Shown here one piece after another: positions 26,257-35,163 of a stretch of DNA of 64,000 nucleotides. Every line of letters starts with the position of its first letter. Position 1 is the stretch's first letter. The notes beneath the pieces were generated by a model. That model saw only the letters and a program-made list of their open reading frames with translations. It did no database searches and was not told the DNA's origin. The position numbers and the translations under genes were made by a program. Origin of the DNA: Agrobacterium sp. a22-2 (GTDB lineage Bacteria; Pseudomonadota; Alphaproteobacteria; Rhizobiales; Rhizobiaceae). The stretch is from the NCBI RefSeq assembly GCF_012276985.1, contig NZ_JAAXMM010000006.1, positions 62,001-126,000 of the forward strand, read 5' to 3'.

Positions 26257-27111
26257 ATGCAATTCCAGGGACAGTTCCGCGGAACCGACGACTATATCGC
26301 CGACAAGGATCTGATGGTGGCAGTCAATGCCGCAATCCGGCTGGAACGACCGCTGCTGGTCAAAGGAGAGCCCGGAACCGGCAAGACCGAACTGGCGCGC
26401 CAGGTGGCCAAATCGCTCGGCCTCGAGATGATCGAGTGGAACATCAAGTCGACGACCAAGGCCCAACAGGGGCTTTACGAATACGATGCCGTGTCGCGCC
26501 TCCGCGACAGCCAGCTCGGCGATCAGCGCGTCAACGATGTCGGCAATTACATCCGCCGCGGCAAGCTGTGGCAGGCGTTTGCGGCCGACAGAAAGGTCGT
26601 GCTTTTGATCGACGAGATCGACAAGGCCGATATCGAGTTCCCCAACGACTTGCTTCAGGAACTCGACCGCATGGAATTCCATGTCTACGAGACCGGCGAG
26701 ACGGTGGCGGCCAAGGTCCGGCCGATCGTCATCATCACCTCCAACAACGAGAAGGAACTGCCGGACGCCTTCCTGCGCCGCTGCTTCTTCCACTATATCC
26801 GTTTCCCGGAAGCCGAAACGCTGGCGCAGATCGTCGAGGTTCATTATCCCGGCATCAAGCAGGCTCTGGTGCGTAGCGCGCTGTCGCGCTTTTACGAGAT
26901 CCGCGAGACGCCGGGCCTGAAGAAACGGCCGTCGACGTCGGAGGCGCTCGACTGGATCCGGCTGCTGGTCGCCGACGATATCGATCCGGCCGATCTGCGC
27001 GCCGATGCCAGCCACGCCCTGCCCAAACTGCACGGCGCGCTGCTCAAGAACGAGCAGGACGTGCACCTGTTCGAACGCCTCGCCTTCATGGCACGCCGGG
27101 AGGGCCGGTAA
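26257..27111 (+). CDS. MoxR-family AAA+ ATPase
   Basis: Cytosolic AAA+ ATPase of the MoxR group, which act as chaperones for metal insertion or complex assembly together with VWA-domain partners. Walker A G-E-P-G-T-G-K-T is near 38-45, Walker B L-L-I-D-E-I-D near 113-119, and sensor 1 I-I-T-S-N-N-E-K near 155-162. Length is 284 from ATG 26257; a GTG six bases upstream is possible. The usual partner, a CoxE-type VWA protein, lies 1.2 kb downstream at 28291, but metA with its own riboswitch stands between them. Client unknown. Confidence 0.9.
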   Translation: MQFQGQFRGTDDYIADKDLMVAVNAAIRLERPLLVKGEPGTGKTELARQVAKSLGLEMIEWNIKSTTKAQQGLYEYDAVSRLRDSQLGDQRVNDVGNYIRRGKLWQAFAADRKVVLLIDEIDKADIEFPNDLLQELDRMEFHVYETGETVAAKVRPIVIITSNNEKELPDAFLRRCFFHYIRFPEAETLAQIVEVHYPGIKQALVRSALSRFYEIRETPGLKKRPSTSEALDWIRLLVADDIDPADLRADASHALPKLHGALLKNEQDVHLFERLAFMARREGR

Positions 27112-27189
27112 GGGCATGACGGCCTTGCGGCGGCGGTGCAGCATGGTTTTTCATTGACCCGGCGTCGGCTCAGGCGTATGGAATTTTCC

Positions 27190-27248
27190 GTTGTGGTGAT
27201 TTGGCCGGCCGGCTTGCAGCCACGTTAAAAAAATCGCTAAAGGGCCGA
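27190..27248 (+). ncRNA. SAM-II riboswitch upstream of metA
   Basis: The leader contains GTGGTGATTTGG, GGCTTGCAGCCACG, TTAAA and CGCTAAAGGG, which match the SAM-II pseudoknot consensus in order and spacing, including the stem GTGGT/GCCAC. SAM-II elements are an alphaproteobacterial hallmark before metA and metX. A terminator-like hairpin follows at 27270-27305. Confidence 0.93.
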
Positions 27249-27269
27249 GGAAAGTCTGACTTCCCGAGG

Positions 27270-27305
27270 ACCGGTTGCGATTTCGCCGCCGGTTTTTTTA
27301 TTTTG
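27270..27305 (+). terminator. Leader terminator between SAM-II riboswitch and metA
   Basis: ACCGG (27270-27274), an inner GCGA/TCGC stem, and CCGGT (27289-27293) form a compact hairpin followed by TTTTTTTATTTT, 34 bases before the metA start codon. It has all marks of an intrinsic terminator and is a likely expression platform for the riboswitch. Confidence 0.8.
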
Positions 27306-27338
27306 CGGTACAGCCCGCAGACGCTGGAAATAAGACAG

Positions 27339-28277
27339 ATGCCGATCAAGATTCCCGATACCTTGCCCGCCTTCGAGACCCTCGTGCATGAGGGCGTACG
27401 GGTGATGAGCGAAACGGCGGCAATCCGCCAGGATATCCGCCCCTTGCAGATCGGCCTGCTCAATCTCATGCCGAACAAGATCAAGACCGAAGTGCAGATG
27501 GCGCGCCTGGTCGGTGCCTCGCCGCTGCAGGTGGAATTCAGTCTCGTGCGGGTCGGCGGCCACAAGGCCAAGAACACTTCGGAAGACCATCTTCTGTCTT
27601 TCTACCAGACCTGGGACGAGGTGAAGGACCGCAAGTTCGACGGTTTCATCATCACGGGTGCGCCGGTCGAGACGCTGCCCTATGAAGACGTGACCTACTG
27701 GACCGAGATGCAGCAGATCTTCGACTGGACGGCGACCAATGTCCATTCGACGCTCAACGTCTGCTGGGGCGGCATGGCGGCCATCTATCATTTCCACAAG
27801 GTGCCCAAGCATGGCTTGAAGCAGAAGGCTTTCGGCGTCTATCGTCACCGCAACCTGAAGCCCTCCTCGGTCTATCTCAACGGCTTTTCCGACGATTTCC
27901 AGGTGCCGGTGTCGCGCTGGACCGAGGTGCGCCGCACTGACATCGAAAAGGTGCCGGGGCTGGAAATCCTGATGGAATCGGACGAAATGGGCGTCTGCCT
28001 GGTGCATGAAAAGGCCGGAAACCGGCTCTACATGTTCAACCACGTCGAATACGATTCGACCTCGCTGGCCGACGAATATTTCCGCGACGTCCAGGCCGGC
28101 GTCCCGATCAAGATGCCCCATGACTATTTCCCGCACAACGATCCCGAGCTTGCACCGCTGAACCGCTGGCGCAGCCATGCCCATCTGTTCTTCGGCAACT
28201 GGATCAACGAGATCTACCAGACGACGCCGTATGACATGGCTGCCATCGGCACGAAGCGGGAAGTGGAGGCGGGCTGA
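27339..28277 (+). CDS. metA: Homoserine O-acyltransferase MetA (predicted acetyl-CoA type)
   Basis: Cytosolic enzyme activating homoserine for methionine synthesis. The catalytic cysteine is Cys142 in N-V-C-W-G-G-M-A; His235 and Glu237 in F-N-H-V-E-Y complete the triad. Length (312) fits MetA. Residue 111 is Glu in G-A-P-V-E-T; in this family Glu111 goes with acetyl-CoA and Gly111 with succinyl-CoA, so homoserine O-acetyltransferase activity is predicted in spite of the usual HTS annotation. The ATG at 27339 gives the canonical N-terminus M-P-I-K-I-P. It is preceded by a SAM-II riboswitch and a leader terminator, so SAM should repress it. Confidence 0.95.
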   Translation: MPIKIPDTLPAFETLVHEGVRVMSETAAIRQDIRPLQIGLLNLMPNKIKTEVQMARLVGASPLQVEFSLVRVGGHKAKNTSEDHLLSFYQTWDEVKDRKFDGFIITGAPVETLPYEDVTYWTEMQQIFDWTATNVHSTLNVCWGGMAAIYHFHKVPKHGLKQKAFGVYRHRNLKPSSVYLNGFSDDFQVPVSRWTEVRRTDIEKVPGLEILMESDEMGVCLVHEKAGNRLYMFNHVEYDSTSLADEYFRDVQAGVPIKMPHDYFPHNDPELAPLNRWRSHAHLFFGNWINEIYQTTPYDMAAIGTKREVEAG

Positions 28278-28290
28278 GTCCTGAGCGCCG

Positions 28291-29481
28291 ATGTTCCTCC
28301 CCTTCTTCCTGAAGCTTAGACAGGCCAGGATCCCGGTGACGCTCCGGGAATTCCTGACCCTGCTTGAAGGCCTCAGCGAAGGGCTGGTGGATTTCGACGT
28401 CGAGGCCTTCTACTTCCTGGCGCGCGCGACGCTGATCAAGGACGAGCGCCATATCGACCGGTTCGATCAGGTGTTCGCCGAGAGCTTCAAGGGCCTTGAG
28501 GCCCTCGCCGGTGGCGAGGGCGATGGCATGGAGACGGTCGAGGTCCCCGAGGACTGGCTGCGCAAGCTGGCGGAAAAGCATTTGAGCGACGAGGACAAGG
28601 CGCTGATCGAAAGCCTTGGCGGCTTCGAAGCGCTGATGGAGACGCTGCGCCAGCGGCTCGAGGAGCAGAAGGGCCGCCACCAGGGCGGTTCGAAATGGAT
28701 CGGCACGGCCGGCACCTCGCCGTTCGGCGCCTATGGTTACAATCCGGAGGGCGTGCGCATCGGCCAGGACGGATCGCGCCACCGCCGGGCGGTCAAGGTC
28801 TGGGACCGGCGCGATTTCCGCAATCTCGACGACACGGTCGAACTCGGCACCCGCAATATCAAGGTGGCGCTGCGCCGGCTGCGGCGCTTCATCCGCGAGG
28901 GGGCGGCCGACGAATTCGACCTGGCCGGCACGATCCGCTCGACCGCCGAGCACGGCTATCTCGACGTGCAGACCCGGCCGGAGCGCCGCAACGCGGTCAA
29001 GCTTTTGATGTTCTTCGATATCGGCGGATCGATGGACGATCACGTGCGCGGCGTCGAGGAGCTGTTTTCGGCGGCCCGCTCGGAATTCCGGCACATGGAG
29101 CATTTCTACTTCCACAACTGCCTCTACGAGCGGGTCTGGAAGGACAACCGGCGGCGCCATGGCGAGACCATCGCGACCGACGAGATCCTGCGCACCTATG
29201 GGGCGGATTATCGGGTGATCTTTGTCGGCGACGCCGCGATGAGCCCTTACGAGATCACCCAGGCCGGCGGCTCGGTGGAGCACTGGAACCCGGAGCCGGG
29301 CGCGGTCTGGCTGAACCGTGTCACGGCGCATTTTCGAAAAACCCTCTGGCTCAATCCGTTGAAACAGGAATACTGGGGCTACACCGCATCGGTGGGCCTG
29401 ATCGCGCGGCTGATGGCCGGGCGCATGCATCCGCTGACGCTCGGCGGGCTCGAGGACGCGGCCCGGGAATTGTCCCGGTAA
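28291..29481 (+). CDS. CoxE-like VWA-domain protein
   Basis: A 396-residue soluble protein of the CoxE/VWA group that partners MoxR ATPases. The N-terminal 130 residues are helical and Glu-rich; the VWA-like domain begins around 236 with L-L-M-F-F-D-I-G-G-S-M-D-D-H. The MIDAS motif is D-x-G-x-S instead of D-x-S-x-S, so metal binding may be altered; relatives I recall share this. The segment F-Y-F-H-N-C-L-Y-E near 272-280 is strongly conserved in the group. It starts 13 bases after metA, so it may be co-transcribed with metA under SAM control, although its likely partner is the MoxR gene at 26257. Confidence 0.88.
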   Translation: MFLPFFLKLRQARIPVTLREFLTLLEGLSEGLVDFDVEAFYFLARATLIKDERHIDRFDQVFAESFKGLEALAGGEGDGMETVEVPEDWLRKLAEKHLSDEDKALIESLGGFEALMETLRQRLEEQKGRHQGGSKWIGTAGTSPFGAYGYNPEGVRIGQDGSRHRRAVKVWDRRDFRNLDDTVELGTRNIKVALRRLRRFIREGAADEFDLAGTIRSTAEHGYLDVQTRPERRNAVKLLMFFDIGGSMDDHVRGVEELFSAARSEFRHMEHFYFHNCLYERVWKDNRRRHGETIATDEILRTYGADYRVIFVGDAAMSPYEITQAGGSVEHWNPEPGAVWLNRVTAHFRKTLWLNPLKQEYWGYTASVGLIARLMAGRMHPLTLGGLEDAARELSR

Positions 29482-29566
29482 TAACATCAGAGCCGGCATC
29501 GTTACGGGACCAATTGGCATCATGCCGTCGCGGGCGGCAGGCAAAACGAGGGATGAGACATTGAGC

Positions 29567-30577
29567 ATGGAAAAAGAAGTCTTCGGACAGACCGCCGCGG
29601 GCGAAACGGTCTATCGGGTGCATCTGCAGGGCGGCGGGCTTTCGGCTAGCGTCATGACCTGGGGCGCCGTCATCCAGGACCTGCGCCTCGAAGGGCATGC
29701 CCCGCCGCTGACCCTCGGGTTCGAGCGTTTCGAGGATTATCCGCTTTATTCCTCCTATTTCGGGGCGACACCCGGGCGCTGCTCCAACCGCATCGCCGGC
29801 GGCAGGTTCACGCTCGACGGTGAGGACTACCAGCTCGAATGCAATGAGCGTGGCGTCAACCATCTGCATGGCGGCAAGGACGGAATTGCCAAGCGTAACT
29901 GGCAGATCGTCGATCTGGCGGAGGACCGGGTCGTGCTGCAGATCATCGATCCGGACGGCCGGGCCGGTTATCCCGGCAATTGCACGGTGACTGCCACCTA
30001 CCAGCTGAAGGACGAGGGCGTGCTGTCGGTCACCTATCGCTCGACCACTGATCGTCCAACGCTCGCCAATATCTGCCAGCACACCTATTTCAATCTGGAC
30101 GGCCGGCCCGATGCTCTGGAGCACGATCTGATGATCGCTGCCGATCATTATCTTCCGGTCGACGACGCGCTCATTCCGACCGGCGAGCAGCGGCCGGTCA
30201 CCGGCACGCCGTTCGATTTCCGCCAGATGGCGCCGATGGCCCGCTTCGTCGAGGGTGAGCAGGTACTGTTCGACCACAATTTCTGCCTGTCGAACGAGCG
30301 CGTCGCCAAGCGCAGCGTGGCTCTGGCCCGCAGCATCAATTCCGGCGTGACGCTGGAAGTGCGCACCACCGAACCCGGCGTGCAATTTTATGCCGGCACC
30401 AAGCTCAATGTCGCCGTACCGGGCCTCGAAGGCCGTACCTATGGCAAATTTGCCGGCTTCTGCCTGGAAACCCAGGTCTGGCCGGACGCGATTAATCATC
30501 CGCGGTTCCCGAATGCGGTGCTGCGGCCCGGCGAGACGCTGGTCCAGGAAACGGATTACGTGTTTTCGAAGAGCTGA
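29567..30577 (+). CDS. galM: Aldose 1-epimerase (galactose mutarotase)
   Basis: Cytosolic mutarotase interconverting alpha and beta anomers of aldohexoses. Family features are N-R-I-A-G-G-R-F near 73-80, H-L-H-G-G near 103-107, the catalytic His in Q-H-T-Y-F-N-L near residue 172-178, and the catalytic Glu in C-L-E-T-Q near 305. Length 336 is standard. GAGG at 29549-29552 is followed after eight bases by an in-frame TTG (29561) and after fourteen by the ATG (29567); I list the ATG, but the TTG is possible. No sugar operon surrounds it. Confidence 0.92.
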   Translation: MEKEVFGQTAAGETVYRVHLQGGGLSASVMTWGAVIQDLRLEGHAPPLTLGFERFEDYPLYSSYFGATPGRCSNRIAGGRFTLDGEDYQLECNERGVNHLHGGKDGIAKRNWQIVDLAEDRVVLQIIDPDGRAGYPGNCTVTATYQLKDEGVLSVTYRSTTDRPTLANICQHTYFNLDGRPDALEHDLMIAADHYLPVDDALIPTGEQRPVTGTPFDFRQMAPMARFVEGEQVLFDHNFCLSNERVAKRSVALARSINSGVTLEVRTTEPGVQFYAGTKLNVAVPGLEGRTYGKFAGFCLETQVWPDAINHPRFPNAVLRPGETLVQETDYVFSKS

Positions 30578-30610
30578 GCCGGCTCAACTTTCGCGGTTCA
30601 AGTGAGGTAA

Positions 30611-30660
30611 GTCCCCTCTCCCCGCTTGCGGGGAGAGGGCTAGGGTGAGGGGCGAAGCCG
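30611..30660. repeat. RIME-type intergenic palindrome
   Basis: CCCTCTCCCCGC (30614-30625) and GCGGGGAGAGGG (30628-30639) form a perfect 12-bp palindrome with a two-base loop, followed by CTAGGGTGAGGGGC. Palindromes of this composition recur between genes in rhizobia (RIME and related elements). It lies between convergent galM and putA and may also act as a terminator or transcript stabiliser. Confidence 0.75.
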
Positions 30661-30688
30661 GCGAGTAGCTTGTAAAGCGGAAGCCTTA

Positions 30689-33600
30689 TCACCCGATCGT
30701 CATCAGGTTGGCGTTGCCGCCGGCAGCTGTCGTGTTGATGCTGACCGAGCGTTCCTCGATCAGGCGCAGCAGCGGATAGTCGCCGCCGTGCGCCCGCGGA
30801 TAGACCGGAACGATGGCGCCGTCGCGGGCAGCGGCGGCCCTGGCGGTTTCGGCAAGCGCCTGCGGCGTCCCGTCGAACAGCACGGCGGACAGGTCGGCTG
30901 CCTTGGTCCAGTCGGCAACCGTCTCGACAAGCGCAGCCAGTCCCGGCGGCAGGCCATTCAGGGCCGGGCGGGCCGGATTGCCCGTTTCAACCACGGCGGT
31001 GTTGCCGGTCGAAAGGATGGCGCCGATCTGGACCAGCAGTTCTGGAGGCTCAGTGGCAAGGGCTGCGATCCTGCCGCGGGCGCAGAGCGAATAGACATTG
31101 GTTTCGCCGACCGGACCGGCAAGCTCCGCCGAATAGCCGAGCACCGAAGCCGTGGCGAAGGCCGCGCAGCGCTCCGCAGCCGCCGTGTGGGGACCGGCCT
31201 GCAGCCAGGCGCTATAGCGCGCTACCTTCGGATCGGGCCGGACGTCGGACCCGGCTGCCAGCGCCGTGGCGACGTCGGTTCCGGCCAGCCGGCCGATATA
31301 GAGCGGTCCGCCGGCCTTGGGTCCGGTTCCCGACAGCCCGCGGCCGCCGAACGGCTGCACGCCGACCACCGCACCGATGATGTTGCGGTTGATGTAGATA
31401 TTGCCGGCCTCGATCCGGTCGACGACACTGGCGATCGTCTCATCGATGCGGGTGTGGAGGCCGAAGGTCAGGCCGTAGCCGGTGGCGTTCAGCGCCGTGA
31501 TCAGATGGTCGAGCTGTTCGCGCCTATAGCGCAGCACATGCAGCACGGGGCCGAACACCTCGCGGCCGAGTTCGGCGATCGAGCCGATCTCGATGATCGC
31601 GGGGGCTACGAAGGTGCCGCGCTCGGTTTCGGGCCCCAGCGGCAGGCGATCGACCGCATGGCCGCTCGCCGCCATCCGGGCGATATGGCTCTCGATCGTG
31701 TCCCGCGCCTCGGCGGTGATCACCGGGCCGACATCGACCGCCAGCCGCACGGGATTGCCGACCTCCAGCTCTGCCATGGCGCCGCGCAGCATGGCAAGCG
31801 TGCGGTCGGCGATGTCCTCCTGCAGGCAGAGAACGCGCAAGGCCGAGCAACGCTGGCCGGCGCTATCGAAGGCCGAGGCGATGACATCGCCGACCACCTG
31901 CTCCGGAAGCGCCGTGGAATCGACGACGAGGGCGTTCTGGCCGCCGGTCTCGGCAATCAGCGGTACCGGCTGGCCGGCCCGTGTCAGACGCCCGGCCAGC
32001 TGCCGCTGGATCAGGCGCGCCACTTCGGTGGAGCCCGTGAACATCACCGCCGTGGTGCGCGGATCGGCGACCAGCGCCGCACCGATCTGACCTTCACCCG
32101 GCACGAGATGCAGCACGTCCCTTGGTACACCGGCCTCATGCAGCAGGCGAACCGCTTCGGCGGCGATCAACGGCGTTTCCTCGGCGGGCTTGGCCAGCAC
32201 CGGCCGGCCGGCGGCCAGCGCTGCGGCAATCTGGCCGGTAAAGATCGCCAGCGGAAAATTCCACGGGCTGATGCAGACCACCGACCCGCTCTCGGCGGGA
32301 CTGCGGCCGCTGCCCAGCGTGCGGCGCGCCTCTGTTGCGTAATAGCGCAGGAAATCGACCGCCTCGCGCACTTCGGCCACGGCATTGGCATAGGACTTTC
32401 CGGCTTCGCGCACGATCAGGCCGAGCAGCACCGGCATGCGGGCCTCCATGGCATCGGCGGCAGCGGAAAGGTGCTCGGCGCGCTGTTCCGCCGGGCGTGC
32501 TGCCCAGGAGGCTGCGGCGGCATCGGCGGCCGTGAAAGCGGCCGCCAGCGCCTCGGTCGTTGCCATGCGGACCCGGCCGACGGTGTCCCGGTGGTCGGCC
32601 GGATTGCGCACCGGTTGCCACTCGTGGGCCAAGCCGCTGTCGGTGGTCGGCTCGGCTCTCCAGTCGGTTGCAGCGCTGTCCTGCAGGCCATGCGACAGCA
32701 GCGTCAGCGCGCTTTCGCTGGAAAGGTCCAGTCCCTTGGCATTGCGTCGCGCGCCGCCGTAGATGTCGAGCGGGTGGAGGATGGCGGGGTGCGGCGCGCC
32801 GACCGGCTGTTCTGCGCTGACGATATCGACCGGATTGGCGGTCAGTTCCTCGACCGGCACCGACGCATCGGCAATGCGGTTGACGAAGGAGGAATTCGCA
32901 CCGTTTTCCAGCAGCCTTCGCACCAGATAGGCCAGCAGCGTCTCATGGGTGCCGACCGGCGCATAGATGCGGCAGGGGCGGTTGAGATGGGCCGGGCCGA
33001 CGACCTGCTTGTAGAGCGGCTCGCCCATGCCATGCAGGCACTGGAACTCGTAGCGGCCGGGCGCGAAATCCGGTCCGGCTATGGTCATGATGGCCGCCAG
33101 GGAATGGGCATTGTGGGTGGCGAATTGCGGGAAGACGGCATCGGGTGCCGCCAGTAGCTTGCGGGCGCAGGCAAGATAGGAGACGTCGGTATGGACCTTG
33201 CGGGTATAGACCGGGTAGTCGGCCAGGCCATCGACCTGGGCGCGCTTGATCTCGCTGTCCCAATAGGCGCCCTTCACCAACCGGATCATCAGCCGCTGGC
33301 CGGACCGGCGGGCCAGATCGATGATCCAGTCGATGACGAAGGGGCAGCGCTTCTGGTAGGCTTGGATGACGAAGCCGAGCCCCTTCCAGCCGGAAAGTTC
33401 CGGATCGAAGGCGAGGGCTTCCAGAAGATCGAGCGACAGTTCCAGCCGGTCGGCTTCCTCGGCGTCGATATTGAGGCCGATATCGTAGCGCTTCGACATG
33501 ATCGCCAGCGCCCGGACGCGCGGCAGCAGTTCGCTCATGACGCGGGCGCTCTTGGCGCGCGAATAGCGCGGGTGCAGGGCCGACAGCTTGATGGAAATGC

Positions 33601-34375
33601 CGGGCCCGTCATAAACGCCGCGGCCGGCCGAGGTCTTGCCGATCGCGTGAATGGCCGCCTCGTAATCCTTCAGGTAGCGGGCGGCGTCCTCGGCCGTGGT
33701 CGCGGCCTCGCCCAGCATGTCGTAGGAATAGCGGAACCCCCTGGCCTCGAGCGCGCGACTGTTCTTCAGCGCCTCCTCGATGGTCTGGCCGGTGACGAAC
33801 TGCTCGCCCATCATGCGCATGGCAAGGTCGACGCCCCGGCGGATCACCGGTTCGCCGCCGCGGGCGATCAGGCGGGTCAGCGCCGAAGACAGGGTCGTTT
33901 CGCTGGCGGTCGAGGTCAGCTTGCCGGTGACGACAAGGCCCCAGGTGGCGGCGTTGACGAACAGCGAGGCGCTCTTGCCGAGATGGGAGCGCCAGTCGCC
34001 GCCCGATATCTTGTCGCGGATCAGCGCGTCGCGCGTCGCGGTATCGGGAACGCGCAGCAGGGCCTCGGCCAGGCACATCAGCGCGACGCCCTCCTGGCTC
34101 GACAGGGAATATTCATGCACCAGGCCTTGCACGCCGCCATGCGAGACATTGGCGCGCAGGCCCTCGACCAGCCGGCGGGCAAGCGCCGCCGTCGCATCGC
34201 TGTCCGCCTTGCTCATCGCGGCCATGTCCACCAGCGGCGGCACGCAGACCGTTTCGGGCAGGCGGCAGGCATCGGTGATCGCCTGGCGCAGACCGTCGCG
34301 ATCGGGAAGGGTGGCGAATGTGGCAAAGGCCGCGCCGGCATCGATGGGGGGATTGGCCTGCATATGGTCCGTCAT
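30689..34375 (-). CDS. putA: Bifunctional proline dehydrogenase / P5C dehydrogenase PutA
   Basis: Oxidises proline to glutamate in two steps; peripheral to the inner membrane, FAD- and NAD-dependent. The PRODH barrel has R-L-V-K-G-A-Y-W near 360-367, F-A-T-H-N-A-H-S near 417-424 and G-M-G-E-P-L-Y near 445. The P5CDH domain has S-P-W-N-F-P-L-A near 707, F-T-G-S-T-E-V-A near 784 and the catalytic Cys in S-A-G-Q-R-C-S near residue 842. A C-terminal region of over 200 residues follows, as in long PutA proteins. There is no N-terminal ribbon-helix-helix DNA-binding domain, so it is bifunctional, not a self-repressor. Length 1228. Start ATG 34375 gives M-T-D-H-M-Q. Rhizobia usually control putA by an Lrp-type PutR, which is not next to it here. 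Confidence 0.96.
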   Translation of the reverse strand: MTDHMQANPPIDAGAAFATFATLPDRDGLRQAITDACRLPETVCVPPLVDMAAMSKADSDATAALARRLVEGLRANVSHGGVQGLVHEYSLSSQEGVALMCLAEALLRVPDTATRDALIRDKISGGDWRSHLGKSASLFVNAATWGLVVTGKLTSTASETTLSSALTRLIARGGEPVIRRGVDLAMRMMGEQFVTGQTIEEALKNSRALEARGFRYSYDMLGEAATTAEDAARYLKDYEAAIHAIGKTSAGRGVYDGPGISIKLSALHPRYSRAKSARVMSELLPRVRALAIMSKRYDIGLNIDAEEADRLELSLDLLEALAFDPELSGWKGLGFVIQAYQKRCPFVIDWIIDLARRSGQRLMIRLVKGAYWDSEIKRAQVDGLADYPVYTRKVHTDVSYLACARKLLAAPDAVFPQFATHNAHSLAAIMTIAGPDFAPGRYEFQCLHGMGEPLYKQVVGPAHLNRPCRIYAPVGTHETLLAYLVRRLLENGANSSFVNRIADASVPVEELTANPVDIVSAEQPVGAPHPAILHPLDIYGGARRNAKGLDLSSESALTLLSHGLQDSAATDWRAEPTTDSGLAHEWQPVRNPADHRDTVGRVRMATTEALAAAFTAADAAAASWAARPAEQRAEHLSAAADAMEARMPVLLGLIVREAGKSYANAVAEVREAVDFLRYYATEARRTLGSGRSPAESGSVVCISPWNFPLAIFTGQIAAALAAGRPVLAKPAEETPLIAAEAVRLLHEAGVPRDVLHLVPGEGQIGAALVADPRTTAVMFTGSTEVARLIQRQLAGRLTRAGQPVPLIAETGGQNALVVDSTALPEQVVGDVIASAFDSAGQRCSALRVLCLQEDIADRTLAMLRGAMAELEVGNPVRLAVDVGPVITAEARDTIESHIARMAASGHAVDRLPLGPETERGTFVAPAIIEIGSIAELGREVFGPVLHVLRYRREQLDHLITALNATGYGLTFGLHTRIDETIASVVDRIEAGNIYINRNIIGAVVGVQPFGGRGLSGTGPKAGGPLYIGRLAGTDVATALAAGSDVRPDPKVARYSAWLQAGPHTAAAERCAAFATASVLGYSAELAGPVGETNVYSLCARGRIAALATEPPELLVQIGAILSTGNTAVVETGNPARPALNGLPPGLAALVETVADWTKAADLSAVLFDGTPQALAETARAAAARDGAIVPVYPRAHGGDYPLLRLIEERSVSINTTAAGGNANLMTIG

Positions 34376-34819
34376 GGGGCGCCTTCGGCTTGGAGGGTCG
34401 GTGATGATCGCCGGCCGGCCCGGACAGCATGTCCTGCACCGCAACGATCAAACGTCATGGGCGAGCTGTATATCGCGACAAACGCCGCGTAAAAAGCGGC
34501 ATTTCGGCGAAATATATGGAGGAAAAAACTAGATATAGGGAGATTCGACGTGTTTTCCTGGGCAAATTGCCAGCGATGTGGTCCGCGGGATCTCGACGCG
34601 GTACCGATGAACGTTGACCTCATGACCCGATCCCCGATTTCAAACGGATGATGCCGGGGCCTGTTCATGCTGGCAAGGGGTTTTGCAGGTGGTGGAGAAG
34701 GCGCGAAGTGCGGCGCGCCACAGGTTCGGCCGTCTGGATTGCGCGGGTGGCGCAAACGGCTCGACAACAGAGAGCCAGGTTTCCCCGGTCTGCAAGCCAT
34801 TCAAATTTCTGAGAGAAAT
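34376..34819. other. Gene-free region between putA and tRNA-Gly
   Basis: About 445 bases without a credible gene. It carries an AT-rich segment (34503-34545) suitable for the putA promoter, a GCCGC/GCGGC dyad at 34484-34500, and an AATTTCT/AGAAATT dyad at 34804-34820 just downstream of the tRNA gene that could help stop its transcription. Confidence 0.5.
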
Positions 34820-34894
34820 TGGAGCGGGTGAAGCGATTCGAACGCTCGACCCCAACCTTGGCAAGGTTGTGCTCTACCCCTGAGCTACACCCGC
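34820..34894 (-). tRNA. tRNA-Gly (anticodon GCC)
   Basis: On the minus strand, a 75-base cloverleaf including an encoded CCA end. The acceptor stem pairs GCGGGTG with CACCCGC; the D-arm contains GTAGCTCAGGGGTAGAGC; the anticodon loop TTGCCAA gives GCC; and the T-loop is GTTCGAATC. This is a standard bacterial tRNA-Gly. No second tRNA is seen beside it, and no integrase or att duplication is visible. Confidence 0.98.
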
Positions 34895-35163
34895 TCATCA
34901 CCTCGGTCCGGGGGTATTCGGTGAACCGTGGGTCGCTGTCTTGCGGCGACGGGCGCTATATGGCCCAACCGAATTTCAAATGCAACAGGGAAATGACGAC
35001 GGAACGAAGAAAAAATTGCCGGCCCGTTTCGCAATGGCGGCAAACCCTTGGTCCACAAGGTCTTTGGGCGGGCATGGCGATTGCCAATCCTTGAGCGCGG
35101 ACGTATCACCGTGCCGACAAACCGGCATTCGCCGTTCCGTGATCGATGCAAAAGAGACCTGCC

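Noticed and set aside
30788..33157. A 789-codon open frame on the plus strand opposite putA
   Set aside because: Shadow of the PutA reading frame; composition is atypical and no family is visible.
34820..34894. tRNA-Gly as an integration site for a mobile element
   Set aside because: No integrase, no direct repeat of the tRNA 3' end, and the flanking genes are core functions.
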